Assembly: GCA_934133015.1 (NCBI GenBank)
Contig: CAKPAQ010000027.1
Coordinates: 1 to 8,750, forward strand
Reading direction: 5' to 3'
Length of the DNA: 8,750 bases
DNA from: an uncultured Bacilli bacterium
GTDB lineage: Bacteria > Bacillota_I > Bacilli_A > RF39 > UBA660
A program made the position numbers and the translations under genes. Below the pieces are notes generated by a model that ran no database searches, was not told the DNA's origin, and saw only the letters and a list, made by a program, of their open reading frames with translations. Every line of letters starts with the position of its first letter. Position 1 is the stretch's first letter. Positions 1 to 5,606 of the stretch are shown here, one piece after another.

Positions 1-58
1 TAGCTACCCCCCCCCCATGTCAATGGGCGTGGCAAAATTTGTTGTTAACTCAGAGTAA
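1..58 (+). other. C10 homopolymer and GC-richer patch; possible 3' end of a gene running in from the left
   Basis: A run of ten C (7-16) is followed by a patch using G and C far more than the surrounding AT-rich DNA. A plus-strand frame is open from position 2 through the C tract to a TAA at 56-58 and would encode a tail ending MSMGVAKFVVNSE. An ATG at 17 lies in that frame but has no ribosome binding site, so a separate short gene is unlikely. It could be the C-terminus of a gene beginning outside the window, the end of a mobile element, or a contig-end artefact. I cannot decide between these. Confidence 0.25.
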
Positions 59-73
59 ATTATCAATTTTTAC

Positions 74-102
74 AAAAAAAAAAGCAGACAATTGTCTACT
101 TT
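74..102 (-). terminator. Rho-independent terminator of the zinc-ribbon gene
   Basis: Read on the minus strand, an inverted repeat around AGACAATTGTCT (arms within 84-99, with one G-U pair and a G-C closing pair) is followed directly by ten T (complement of A 74-83). It lies 9 nt past the stop codon of the zinc-ribbon gene. On the plus strand only three T follow, so it should work mainly leftward. Confidence 0.8.
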
Positions 103-110
103 AATACAAA

Positions 111-296
111 TTACTTTTGTTCATTATTTTGAAATCTGTTATTACGTTCTTGTTTCTTCTTATCACGACATTCTTTACATCTTTTTGGTTCATTAGTAAA
201 ACCTTTTTCTTGATAAAATTCTTGATCACGAGCTGTAAAAACAAATTCTTTACCACAGTCAACACAAGTAATAGTCTTATCTTGGAATTCTGACAT
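111..296 (-). CDS. Small zinc-ribbon domain protein (zf-trcl type)
   Basis: A 61-residue cytoplasmic protein with two CxxC knuckles, C11-x2-C14 (CVDCGKEF) and C40-x2-C43 (CKECR), separated by 25 residues. This is the pattern of the short 'probable zinc-ribbon' (zf-trcl) family, which should bind one zinc. The middle segment FTARDQEFYQEKGF is typical of that family. The C-terminus is basic and polar (KKKQERNNR), which would suit nucleic-acid or ribosome contact, but that is inference and the family has no settled function. The start is firm: ATG at 296 is preceded by AAGGAGGG (303-310) with a 6-nt gap. It is a single-gene unit, with its own terminator at 74-102 and an extended -10 promoter at 413-421, which implies a leader of about 110 nt. 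Confidence 0.85.
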   Translation of the reverse strand: MSEFQDKTITCVDCGKEFVFTARDQEFYQEKGFTNEPKRCKECRDKKKQERNNRFQNNEQK

Positions 297-407
297 CTTC
301 TTCCCTCCTTAATTCAATATTGGATCTTTTTATAACTGGTTATTGATTCCTTTGAATTAAAAAGAAACAGAATAATAGTTTAATAATAAGATCTGTGGTC
401 AACCACA
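297..407 (-). promoter_or_regulatory. Structured 5' leader of the zinc-ribbon gene
   Basis: If transcription starts near 406, the message carries about 110 nt before the ATG. This leader contains nested inverted repeats. TTAATTCAA (352-360, read on minus) pairs with TTGAATTAA (309-317), 9 bp perfect, and the second arm ends inside the Shine-Dalgarno AAGGAGGG (303-310). Between the arms, GGAATC can pair with GATCC with a bulge, and ATAAC/GTTAT (332-343) forms an inner hairpin. Such a fold could control access to the ribosome binding site, for example by temperature or protein binding. No known riboswitch class is recognised. Confidence 0.4.
394..407. promoter_or_regulatory. Palindrome TGTGGT-CA-ACCACA, candidate operator
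   Basis: Perfect 6-bp arms with a 2-bp centre. It sits at roughly +1 to +13 of the predicted leftward transcript of the zinc-ribbon gene, and it is GC-richer than its surroundings. It could bind a dimeric regulator or form a hairpin at the 5' end of the mRNA. It does not fit the CcpA or TnrA consensus. Confidence 0.35.
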
Positions 408-412
408 ATTAC

Positions 413-421
413 ATTATATCA
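413..421 (-). promoter_or_regulatory. Extended -10 promoter of the zinc-ribbon gene
   Basis: On the minus strand the sequence is TGATATAAT, a perfect TGnTATAAT extended -10 (hexamer at 413-418, TG at 420-421). There is no good -35 at 16-18 bp, which extended -10 promoters tolerate. The predicted start of transcription is near 406. Confidence 0.5.
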
Positions 422-471
422 TATGCATTAGTTTTTTCTATTATTTCTTTTTTTTATTTACATTTATAGTG

Positions 472-477
472 TATAAT
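472..477 (+). promoter_or_regulatory. Probable -10 box for the radical SAM gene
   Basis: TATAAT at 472-477, with T-rich DNA upstream (about 440-460) and no recognisable -35. Transcription would start near 484, giving a leader of only about 14 nt before the ATG at 498. Confidence 0.35.
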
Positions 478-497
478 ATTTCAAGAGTGTGATAAAT

Positions 498-1397
498 ATG
501 AAATGCAATTTATGTGAACGAAAATGTAACGTTGACCGTACTACTAAACTTGGTGCATGCCAAGCAAATAATAAAATGAAAATAGCACGTGTTAGTCTAC
601 ATGAATGGGAAGAGCCATCAATATCCGGTACAAATGGAAGTGGTACCATTTTTTTCTCTTACTGCAACTTAAAATGTATATACTGTCAAAATTATGAATT
701 AAGTCAAAACCATTTAGGATATTATGTAACAACTAATGACTTTAGTAATATGTGTTTATATCTACAAAAAAAGAAAGCCCATAACATAAATCTAGTAACA
801 CCTACTCACTACGTTCCAAACATCATTGAAGGTCTAAAATTAGCCAAAACAAAAGGATTAAATATTCCAATTGTATATAATACTAGTTCTTATGAAACAA
901 TAGAAACAATAAAATCACTAAATGGTTATATCGATATTTATCTACCTGATTTAAAATATTATGATAATAAATATGGAATTAATTATTCAAATGTTACCAA
1001 CTATTTTGAAATTGCGACTAAAGCAATAGATGAAATGTATAAGCAAGTTGGTCCCTGTAAATTTGATAAAAATGGCATATTACAAAAAGGTATGATTGTA
1101 AGACATCTTTGCTTACCAGGATTAAAAGAAGATTCTAAAAAAATAATAAAATACTTATATAATAAATATCATGATAACATCTTCATAAGTATAATGAATC
1201 AATATACACCAGTTAAACACTTTGATAATTATTCTAATTTAAATAGAAAAGTTACCGATGAAGAATATGACGAAATAATTAATTATGCCATCGATTTAGG
1301 AATTACAAACGCTTATATCCAAGAAGGTGAAACCCAAAAAACTAGTTTTATACCTAATTTCAACGAAAATCCATTAGAAAAAATCTCAAGCCTTTAA
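498..1397 (+). CDS. PflX-like radical SAM protein (COG1313/PflA-related)
   Basis: A 299-residue cytoplasmic iron-sulfur enzyme. The radical SAM signature C56-x3-C60-x2-C63 (CNLKCIYCQ) would hold a 4Fe-4S cluster that cleaves S-adenosylmethionine. The N-terminus has four more cysteines (C3, C6, C10, C21, in CNLCERKC...LGAC), the pattern shared by PflX and AmmeMemoRadiSam-type proteins. The signature is followed by Q-N-Y and later DIYLPDLKYY and RHLCLPG, as in PflA-like activases. The length matches the family. The substrate is unknown: no glycyl-radical enzyme or other partner lies nearby, so calling it a pyruvate formate-lyase activase would go too far. The start is uncertain: GTG at 489 is in frame, but ATG at 498 is preferred because the weak AAGAG (483-487) is well placed only for the latter. 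The stop codon lies in the loop of the terminator at 1381-1408. Confidence 0.85.
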   Translation: MKCNLCERKCNVDRTTKLGACQANNKMKIARVSLHEWEEPSISGTNGSGTIFFSYCNLKCIYCQNYELSQNHLGYYVTTNDFSNMCLYLQKKKAHNINLVTPTHYVPNIIEGLKLAKTKGLNIPIVYNTSSYETIETIKSLNGYIDIYLPDLKYYDNKYGINYSNVTNYFEIATKAIDEMYKQVGPCKFDKNGILQKGMIVRHLCLPGLKEDSKKIIKYLYNKYHDNIFISIMNQYTPVKHFDNYSNLNRKVTDEEYDEIINYAIDLGITNAYIQEGETQKTSFIPNFNENPLEKISSL

Positions 1398-1415
1398 ACT
1401 TGAGATTTATTTTTT
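1381..1415. terminator. Bidirectional terminator shared by convergent genes
   Basis: A perfect 10-bp stem, AAATCTCAAG (1381-1390) with CTTGAGATTT (1399-1408), and an 8-nt loop. On the plus strand it is followed by ATTTTTTT-like sequence; on the minus strand the T-rich arm continues into TTTTTTC. It ends both the radical SAM transcript and the leftward DUF308 transcript. Its loop contains the overlapping stop codons of both genes. Confidence 0.85.
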
Positions 1416-1618
1416 AACTTGTCATATAATTTTGAAAATATAAGTTCTAATACAAAACAAATAACAGCATATATTGGACTAATCTTAAATACAAGTGAAA
1501 AAACAGACAATACTATTGTTAAAACTCCTAATATAATTATTAAATACCATAATACCATTTTTTGTTTAATAAGTTTATATTTATCATCATTAGTCATTTT
1601 TTTATTGTTTGATTTCAT
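1394..1618 (-). CDS. Small membrane protein with two predicted TM helices
   Basis: A 74-residue protein not recognised as a named family. A charged N-terminus (residues 1-20) is followed by two hydrophobic helices (about 22-44 and 47-62) and a basic C-terminal tail (KLYDKLKNK). It overlaps the end of the upstream DUF308 gene by 17 bp, so translation is probably coupled. The start is uncertain. ATG at 1618 follows a partial GGTGG at very short distance. ATG at 1597 begins 4 nt after the DUF308 stop and would give 67 residues that still hold both helices. A longer frame to 1672 exists, but it would run deep inside the DUF308 gene with no ribosome binding site. Co-transcription suggests work alongside the DUF308 protein, perhaps as an accessory subunit; this is inference. 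Confidence 0.6.
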   Translation of the reverse strand: MKSNNKKMTNDDKYKLIKQKMVLWYLIIILGVLTIVLSVFSLVFKISPIYAVICFVLELIFSKLYDKLKNKSQV

Positions 1619-2174
1619 AAACCACCGTTTCTTCTGTTGCCTTTTTGATTTCCTTTTTAATAATAACAGCACTATAAATATCCAAAGCTGAATAAATAAT
1701 CATGAATATACCAATAACTTGTGTAATAGCTAAAGCTCCACCAAATGGATTAACTATCATTAGTACTCCACAAACTAATATCAAAATAGCAACTAATACA
1801 GATGGCATATAATTAACTACTTTATTTTTCCTTAATTCTAACGCATATTGTAACTTACTAATACCATCTATAATAAAATATATTCCTAATAAGAATGGTA
1901 AAATACTAGATACAAATTTAGAATTAAAAATAAATATTACCCCAATAATACAAGCAACTACACCAATTACTAAATTAGGATTATATTTTGTTTTAAAATA
2001 ATCAACTAACGAAATAATACCCGGTACTAAAACCACAATTCCCATAATAACAGATACTATATTAATAATCATATCTGGTTTAGCTAACAATAAAATTCCT
2101 AATATAAGTATAATAACAGATGTAATTAATGATGTTGCATAAATTCTCTTTATTCCTTGTTTTAATTGTTCCAT
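1602..2174 (-). CDS. HdeD/DUF308 family six-TM membrane protein
   Basis: A 190-residue integral membrane protein with six hydrophobic segments at about 14-31, 38-58, 68-83, 88-106, 123-141 and 147-171. The glycine-rich helices, the repeat-like LxxGIxLLxxP and GVLMIVNPFGG segments, and the length match the HdeD/DUF308 family. E. coli HdeD is linked to acid resistance, but Firmicute members have no established role. The start is ATG at 2174, which has GGAGG (2180-2184) 5 nt upstream; the frame extends to 2210, but that part covers the promoter. It has its own promoter (2199-2227). The C-terminus is charged and polar (KKEIKKATEE) and likely cytoplasmic. The next gene starts inside its last codons. 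Confidence 0.8.
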   Translation of the reverse strand: MEQLKQGIKRIYATSLITSVIILILGILLLAKPDMIINIVSVIMGIVVLVPGIISLVDYFKTKYNPNLVIGVVACIIGVIFIFNSKFVSSILPFLLGIYFIIDGISKLQYALELRKNKVVNYMPSVLVAILILVCGVLMIVNPFGGALAITQVIGIFMIIYSALDIYSAVIIKKEIKKATEETVVYEIKQ

Positions 2175-2187
2175 AATTTCCTCCTCA

Positions 2188-2227
2188 ATTATAACTAGAT
2201 TATAATACAATTTTATTATTTTGTCTA
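2188..2227 (-). promoter_or_regulatory. Promoter of the DUF308 gene
   Basis: On the minus strand, TAGACA (2222-2227, five of six matches to TTGACA) stands 17 bp from a perfect TATAAT (2199-2204). It lies in the 56-bp gap after the pseudouridine synthase gene, so the DUF308 pair can be expressed alone. A 7-bp inverted repeat ATTATAA-N5-TTATAAT (2188-2206) covers the -10 and start site and could be an operator, although it is all A and T. Confidence 0.7.
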
Positions 2228-2230
2228 ATA

Positions 2231-3070
2231 CTATAAATTTCTTAAAAACTCTCTTGGAATATTTACTTCAAATTTCATAATTTTACCAGTCAAAGGATGT
2301 TTAATTTCTAAATGATTGGCACACAATAATAATTTTTTACCTTTAATATTACCATATTTTTTATCACCAATAATAGGATATCCTATATCATTTAATTGTA
2401 CACGTATTTGATTTTTTCTACCAGTTTCAATTAAAATCGTTAATAAACTATTATTATTTTCTTTCTTTACAACATAATTAGTAATAGCCTTTTTACCAGA
2501 CTGATCATTAGTTGAATAAGTAATATTTTCTCTATTTTCTTTTAAATAAGAAACAAGTCTATCTTTCTTTTTAGTCATTATCCCTTTTACCACTGCACAA
2601 TATTCTCTTCTAACAGCTAATTTTTCCCAATTTTCTTGAAGCATTAATTTTACTCTTTCATCTTTACTAAATAACACTAAGCCACAAGTTTCCTTATCTA
2701 ATCTATGTACAATAAAGATTTTTTGATATTTATTTTTACTTTTAACATACTCACGAACTAAATGATATAAAGTTCTATTTTTTTCCTTATCTGTCGCAAC
2801 TGTCAACATTCCACTAGGTTTATTAACTACTAAAAAAGTATCATCTTCATAAACAATATCAATATTACCTATTTTAGTATCTTTTTTCTCTAAAGAAATA
2901 GAAATTACTTGTCCTTTTTTTAACTTAGTATCATATTTAACATTGTTATTATTATTTAGTGTTATTGATTTATACTTTATTAAACTCTTTATCTTATTTC
3001 TAGAATAATCCGTATTTTTTAATAAATAATCTAACAATATATCATCATTTTCTACTTTTATATTTACCAT
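2231..3070 (-). CDS. RluA-family RNA pseudouridine synthase
   Basis: A 279-residue cytoplasmic enzyme that isomerises uridine to pseudouridine in rRNA or tRNA. An N-terminal S4-like RNA-binding region (about 10-58, with SRNKIKSLIKYKSITLN and LKKGQVISI) precedes the catalytic domain. NKPSGMLT (83-90) and HRLDKET (122-128) are the family motifs, with D125 the catalytic aspartate. GRKNQIRVQL and GYPIIGDKKYG follow, as in RluA/RluD proteins. The target uridine cannot be read from sequence, so no RluB, C or D name is given. The start is ATG at 3070, with AGAGGTG (3074-3080) upstream. That ribosome binding site overlaps the cyclophilin stop codon, leaving 8 nt between the genes and implying coupled translation. 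A GTG two codons earlier is less likely. Confidence 0.93.
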   Translation of the reverse strand: MVNIKVENDDILLDYLLKNTDYSRNKIKSLIKYKSITLNNNNNVKYDTKLKKGQVISISLEKKDTKIGNIDIVYEDDTFLVVNKPSGMLTVATDKEKNRTLYHLVREYVKSKNKYQKIFIVHRLDKETCGLVLFSKDERVKLMLQENWEKLAVRREYCAVVKGIMTKKKDRLVSYLKENRENITYSTNDQSGKKAITNYVVKKENNNSLLTILIETGRKNQIRVQLNDIGYPIIGDKKYGNIKGKKLLLCANHLEIKHPLTGKIMKFEVNIPREFLRNL

Positions 3071-3078
3071 AAGCACCT

Positions 3079-3699
3079 CTATTTAATTACTCTAATTGAA
3101 TTAATTACTGGTTGATTTTCTTTACTAACAGTACCATTATCATCTTTTGTTTCAACACTCTCAGCAATTTTATCTACAACATCCATTCCATCGGTTACAT
3201 AACCAAAAGCTGCATATTTACCATCTAAAAAAGTACTATCTTTATGAACGATAAAGAACTGACTTGAAGCACTATCATAACTATTTCCACTACGAGCCAT
3301 AGAAATAACACCTCTAACATGTGAAATGTCATTTTCAACACCATTGTCACTAAATTCACCTTTAATCGTCTTACCACTTCCACTATAACCAGTACCAGTT
3401 GGATCTCCACCTTGAATCATAAATCCATTTATAATACGATGAAAAGTAATTCCATCATAAAACTTATCATTAACTAAATTAATAAAATTAGTAACCGTAA
3501 TTGGTGCCTTATCAGCATCTAATTCTAATGTTATCTTACCATAATCCTTTACATCTATTAACACATTATACTTACCAGTTAATAATTCCGTATCTTCTTG
3601 ATCATTACCTTTATTTAGTTTTTGACTCAAAAAGAAAATTACTATTATCAAAATTAAAACTACAATTCCAATTAAAACATATTTTATATTACTTTTCAT
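3079..3699 (-). CDS. Membrane-anchored cyclophilin-type peptidyl-prolyl isomerase
   Basis: A 206-residue protein. Residues 7-25 form one hydrophobic helix after a short basic N-terminus, with no lipobox cysteine, so it is probably a signal anchor that places the domain outside the membrane. Residues 44-206 are a cyclophilin domain that catalyses cis-trans isomerisation of prolyl bonds. FHR (86-88, catalytic R88), FMIQGGDPTGTG (93-104), GVISMAR and SSQFFI are all present. The likely role is folding of secreted or surface proteins. The start is ATG at 3699, with GGAGG five nt upstream. In-frame TTG at 3723 is less likely because the ribosome binding site and the promoter's -10 box would then lie within or against the coding region. 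It has its own promoter (3723-3751) and is followed at 8 nt by the pseudouridine synthase gene. Confidence 0.92.
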   Translation of the reverse strand: MKSNIKYVLIGIVVLILIIVIFFLSQKLNKGNDQEDTELLTGKYNVLIDVKDYGKITLELDADKAPITVTNFINLVNDKFYDGITFHRIINGFMIQGGDPTGTGYSGSGKTIKGEFSDNGVENDISHVRGVISMARSGNSYDSASSQFFIVHKDSTFLDGKYAAFGYVTDGMDVVDKIAESVETKDDNGTVSKENQPVINSIRVIK

Positions 3700-3722
3700 A
3701 TTTCCTCCCATAACACTAAACA

Positions 3723-3751
3723 ATTATAGCAATTTACTACTTAAATAACAA
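3723..3751 (-). promoter_or_regulatory. Internal promoter before the cyclophilin gene
   Basis: On the minus strand TTGTTA (3746-3751), a 17-bp spacer, then TATAAT (3723-3728) with an extended TG (TGCTATAAT). It overlaps the last codons of the kinase gene. Transcription would start about 3716, giving a short leader that just includes the GGAGG site. The cyclophilin and pseudouridine synthase can therefore be expressed apart from the upstream run. Confidence 0.6.
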
Positions 3752-4102
3752 CATAATCTTAGGTACAAACAATAAAATTCCAATCACAAAAGCCGCAATA
3801 GCCAAAGCAAGTACTGCTCCTGCTGATACATCTTTTATAAATTTAGCTTTATCATTTTTTTCTGGCATAATAACATCAACTATTCCCTCAATCGCCGTAT
3901 TAAACATCTCAGCACTTATTACCATACCAAATAAACATATACAAACAAACCATTCCCACCTTTTTATATTTAATAAAAAACCAAATATAATTACCAATGT
4001 CATTATACTAAAATGAATTTTTAAATTTCGCTCTTTTTTTAAAGCACTAAAAATTCCCATAAAAGCATATTTAAAACTATTAATCAATTTTTTCTTTTTC
4101 AT
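3737..4102 (-). CDS. Undecaprenol/diacylglycerol kinase (DgkA/UdpK family)
   Basis: A 121-residue integral membrane kinase. Gram-positive members of this family mainly phosphorylate undecaprenol, returning the cell-wall carrier to use. Three hydrophobic helices lie at about 32-46, 51-70 and 93-115. The conserved ERN (24-26), E65 and the catalytic stretch EMFNTAIE (65-72, with N68 and E72), and KDVSAGAVL match the family, as does the length. The start is ATG at 4102, with AGGAG (4109-4113) 6 nt away and inside the upstream PAP2 gene. The two genes overlap by 23 bp, indicating coupled translation. Diacylglycerol as substrate cannot be excluded from sequence. The gene ends with tandem TAG TAA. 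Confidence 0.92.
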   Translation of the reverse strand: MKKKKLINSFKYAFMGIFSALKKERNLKIHFSIMTLVIIFGFLLNIKRWEWFVCICLFGMVISAEMFNTAIEGIVDVIMPEKNDKAKFIKDVSAGAVLALAIAAFVIGILLFVPKIMLLFK

Positions 4103-4715
4103 ACAAAACTCCTATAAATATTATTAAATATGATATTGATACTAAAAATCCTGCTAAAACATCACTAGTATAATGTACTCCAAGATATATCCTACTAATA
4201 CCAATTAATATAATTAATATTGATAATATTACCATTAATAAATATTTTAGTTTTTTATTAGCTACATATTTATAAATCAAATATATCAAAAAACCATAAT
4301 AAGCCATACTAACCATAGAATGTCCTGATGGAAAACTATAACCAGTTTCTGTTATAATTTGAAACTCATCTGGTCTTGGTCTATGAAGAATAAGTTTAAG
4401 TAATTGATTTAGTAAAGTGACAGTAACTAAATTAAATAAATTATAAAAACATATTTTTTTATTCTTAACTAAAATAAATAATAATAAGGTAATAGTTAAA
4501 AAACAATAACCACTCCCAAACCAAGTAATTATTTTCATAACTTTGGTTACATTATCATTCATTAAATATGTTGAAATAAACTTATAGCCAATTACGTCAC
4601 CATTCATTAATTCTTTATTAAAAACATCTTCAGCTAACAAGATAAAACCAATTAAGCAAAACACAAATATTATCTTTTTAAAATTTTTCTGAATAAACCT
4701 AGTTATTTTTTCCAC
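4080..4715 (-). CDS. PAP2-family membrane phosphatase (BcrC/PgpB-like)
   Basis: A 211-residue multi-pass membrane protein with the complete three-part PAP2 active site: K107-x6-R114-P115 (KLILHRPRP), P129-S-G-H132-S (with H132), and S174-R175-x5-H181-x3-D185, where H181 is the expected phospho-acceptor histidine. Hydrophobic helices lie at about 14-28, 70-84, 88-106, 134-150, 158-173 and 188-204. Family members dephosphorylate lipid phosphates such as undecaprenyl pyrophosphate or phosphatidylglycerophosphate. The overlap with the undecaprenol kinase favours the carrier-lipid role, as inference. The start is GTG at 4715: GGGAG (4723-4727) lies 7 nt upstream and no in-frame ATG lies nearby. 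It follows the nucleoside hydrolase gene by 26 nt. Confidence 0.92.
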   Translation of the reverse strand: MEKITRFIQKNFKKIIFVFCLIGFILLAEDVFNKELMNGDVIGYKFISTYLMNDNVTKVMKIITWFGSGYCFLTITLLLFILVKNKKICFYNLFNLVTVTLLNQLLKLILHRPRPDEFQIITETGYSFPSGHSMVSMAYYGFLIYLIYKYVANKKLKYLLMVILSILIILIGISRIYLGVHYTSDVLAGFLVSISYLIIFIGVLYEKEKID

Positions 4716-4741
4716 TATATCACTCCCACTAAATTTAAGTA

Positions 4742-5590
4742 TTACCTAGTCAATACTTCAAATAAGTTTTCAAATATTTTATTGGCATCTAAATAATTAA
4801 CAAAAGTAATACTATGATCATTATTAACAAATTTAAATGAATTATCACTACTTATAATAGGACAACTTACTTTCATAGTATTAAACCAATTTTTATTTAT
4901 CATAAAGGCAATAACACTAATATCCCAAATAGGATATCTTTTATGAGGACCCCAATAACGATTATAAAATTTATAGCACAAATAATCACATAATTTATTT
5001 TTATTACCAATCTCTGCTTCTAATTCATAAATAGAAGTCATTAAATTAGATGTAATTGGTGAACATGGCATAATAGTTAAATCCACTCCACTATTCATAA
5101 CTAATTTCACCGCATCAACATCTTGTCTAAAGTTAAAATCTTGATTAGAACCAAATAGAAAATTAGTACCTAACCAAATAACTTTTATTTTTGAAATAAT
5201 CTTTGGTTCTTTTTTTATAGCTAAAGCCACATTTGTTAAACATCCAATAGCTAATACATAAGTTATATCATTATTATTAGCTATTTCAATTATTTTTTCT
5301 ACTGCCTCAGTAATATCATCATAACCATTTTTTAAATAATCTCTACTACCTTTATATATATTAGATTTATCAGTAATACCTACCAAATCATATATTTTAC
5401 ATGCTTCTTCATAACTAGCATCAATACTTTCACTAACTGTCTTATTCCATTTAGAATGTTTAAATGGCGCAATCGTTACAGCCTGTACATCAAACACATC
5501 ATTAGCTTTTAATAAATATGCTAGTGCAAATAAATCATCTGCTTCATTCTTGGTATCAGTATCTAATATCACTCTATATTTTTCACCCAT
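4742..5590 (-). CDS. Nucleoside hydrolase-like protein, variant metal motif
   Basis: A 282-residue cytoplasmic protein of the inosine/uridine nucleoside hydrolase fold, which cleaves the N-glycosidic bond of ribonucleosides with a bound calcium. The N-terminal motif is D10-T-D12-T-K-N-E-A-D18-D19, not the classical DTDPGxDD. The extra spacing resembles the DTDxxNExDDxxA subgroup. Other matching elements are AIGCLTNVALAI, N153-x3-D157 and a late aspartate D223 (YPIWD), which would complete the metal site. The substrate is unproven and may not be inosine or uridine. The start is ATG at 5590, because GGAG lies 6 nt upstream. ATG at 5602 (286 residues) is possible but has no close ribosome binding site. 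It follows the ABC exporter by 16 nt and is followed by PAP2 after 26 nt. Confidence 0.82.
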   Translation of the reverse strand: MGEKYRVILDTDTKNEADDLFALAYLLKANDVFDVQAVTIAPFKHSKWNKTVSESIDASYEEACKIYDLVGITDKSNIYKGSRDYLKNGYDDITEAVEKIIEIANNNDITYVLAIGCLTNVALAIKKEPKIISKIKVIWLGTNFLFGSNQDFNFRQDVDAVKLVMNSGVDLTIMPCSPITSNLMTSIYELEAEIGNKNKLCDYLCYKFYNRYWGPHKRYPIWDISVIAFMINKNWFNTMKVSCPIISSDNSFKFVNNDHSITFVNYLDANKIFENLFEVLTR

Positions 5591-5606
5591 ATTATTCTCC
5601 ATAATC

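Noticed and set aside
457..462. TTTACA as the -35 of the radical SAM promoter
   Set aside because: It is only 9 bp from the TATAAT at 472-477, too close for a sigma-70 type promoter.
464..649. Minus-strand open frame of 61 codons opposite the radical SAM gene
   Set aside because: It lies over a gene with complete family motifs, has no ribosome binding site and resembles no protein family.
1419..1691. Plus-strand open frame of 90 codons over the DUF308 region
   Set aside because: It is antisense to two minus-strand membrane protein genes; its length is explained by their AT-rich composition, and there is no ribosome binding site.
2175..2230. Possible terminator between the pseudouridine synthase and DUF308 genes
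   Set aside because: The only inverted repeat (2188-2206) is all A and T, has no T tract and overlaps the promoter.
2931..2975. Run of asparagine codons (NNNNN) in the pseudouridine synthase, considered as a repeat element
   Set aside because: It falls in the S4-domain loop, where low-complexity runs are common in AT-rich genomes, and the frame is intact.
3225..3410. Second minus-strand frame inside the cyclophilin gene
   Set aside because: The overlapping frame carries all the cyclophilin motifs; this one is a compositional shadow.
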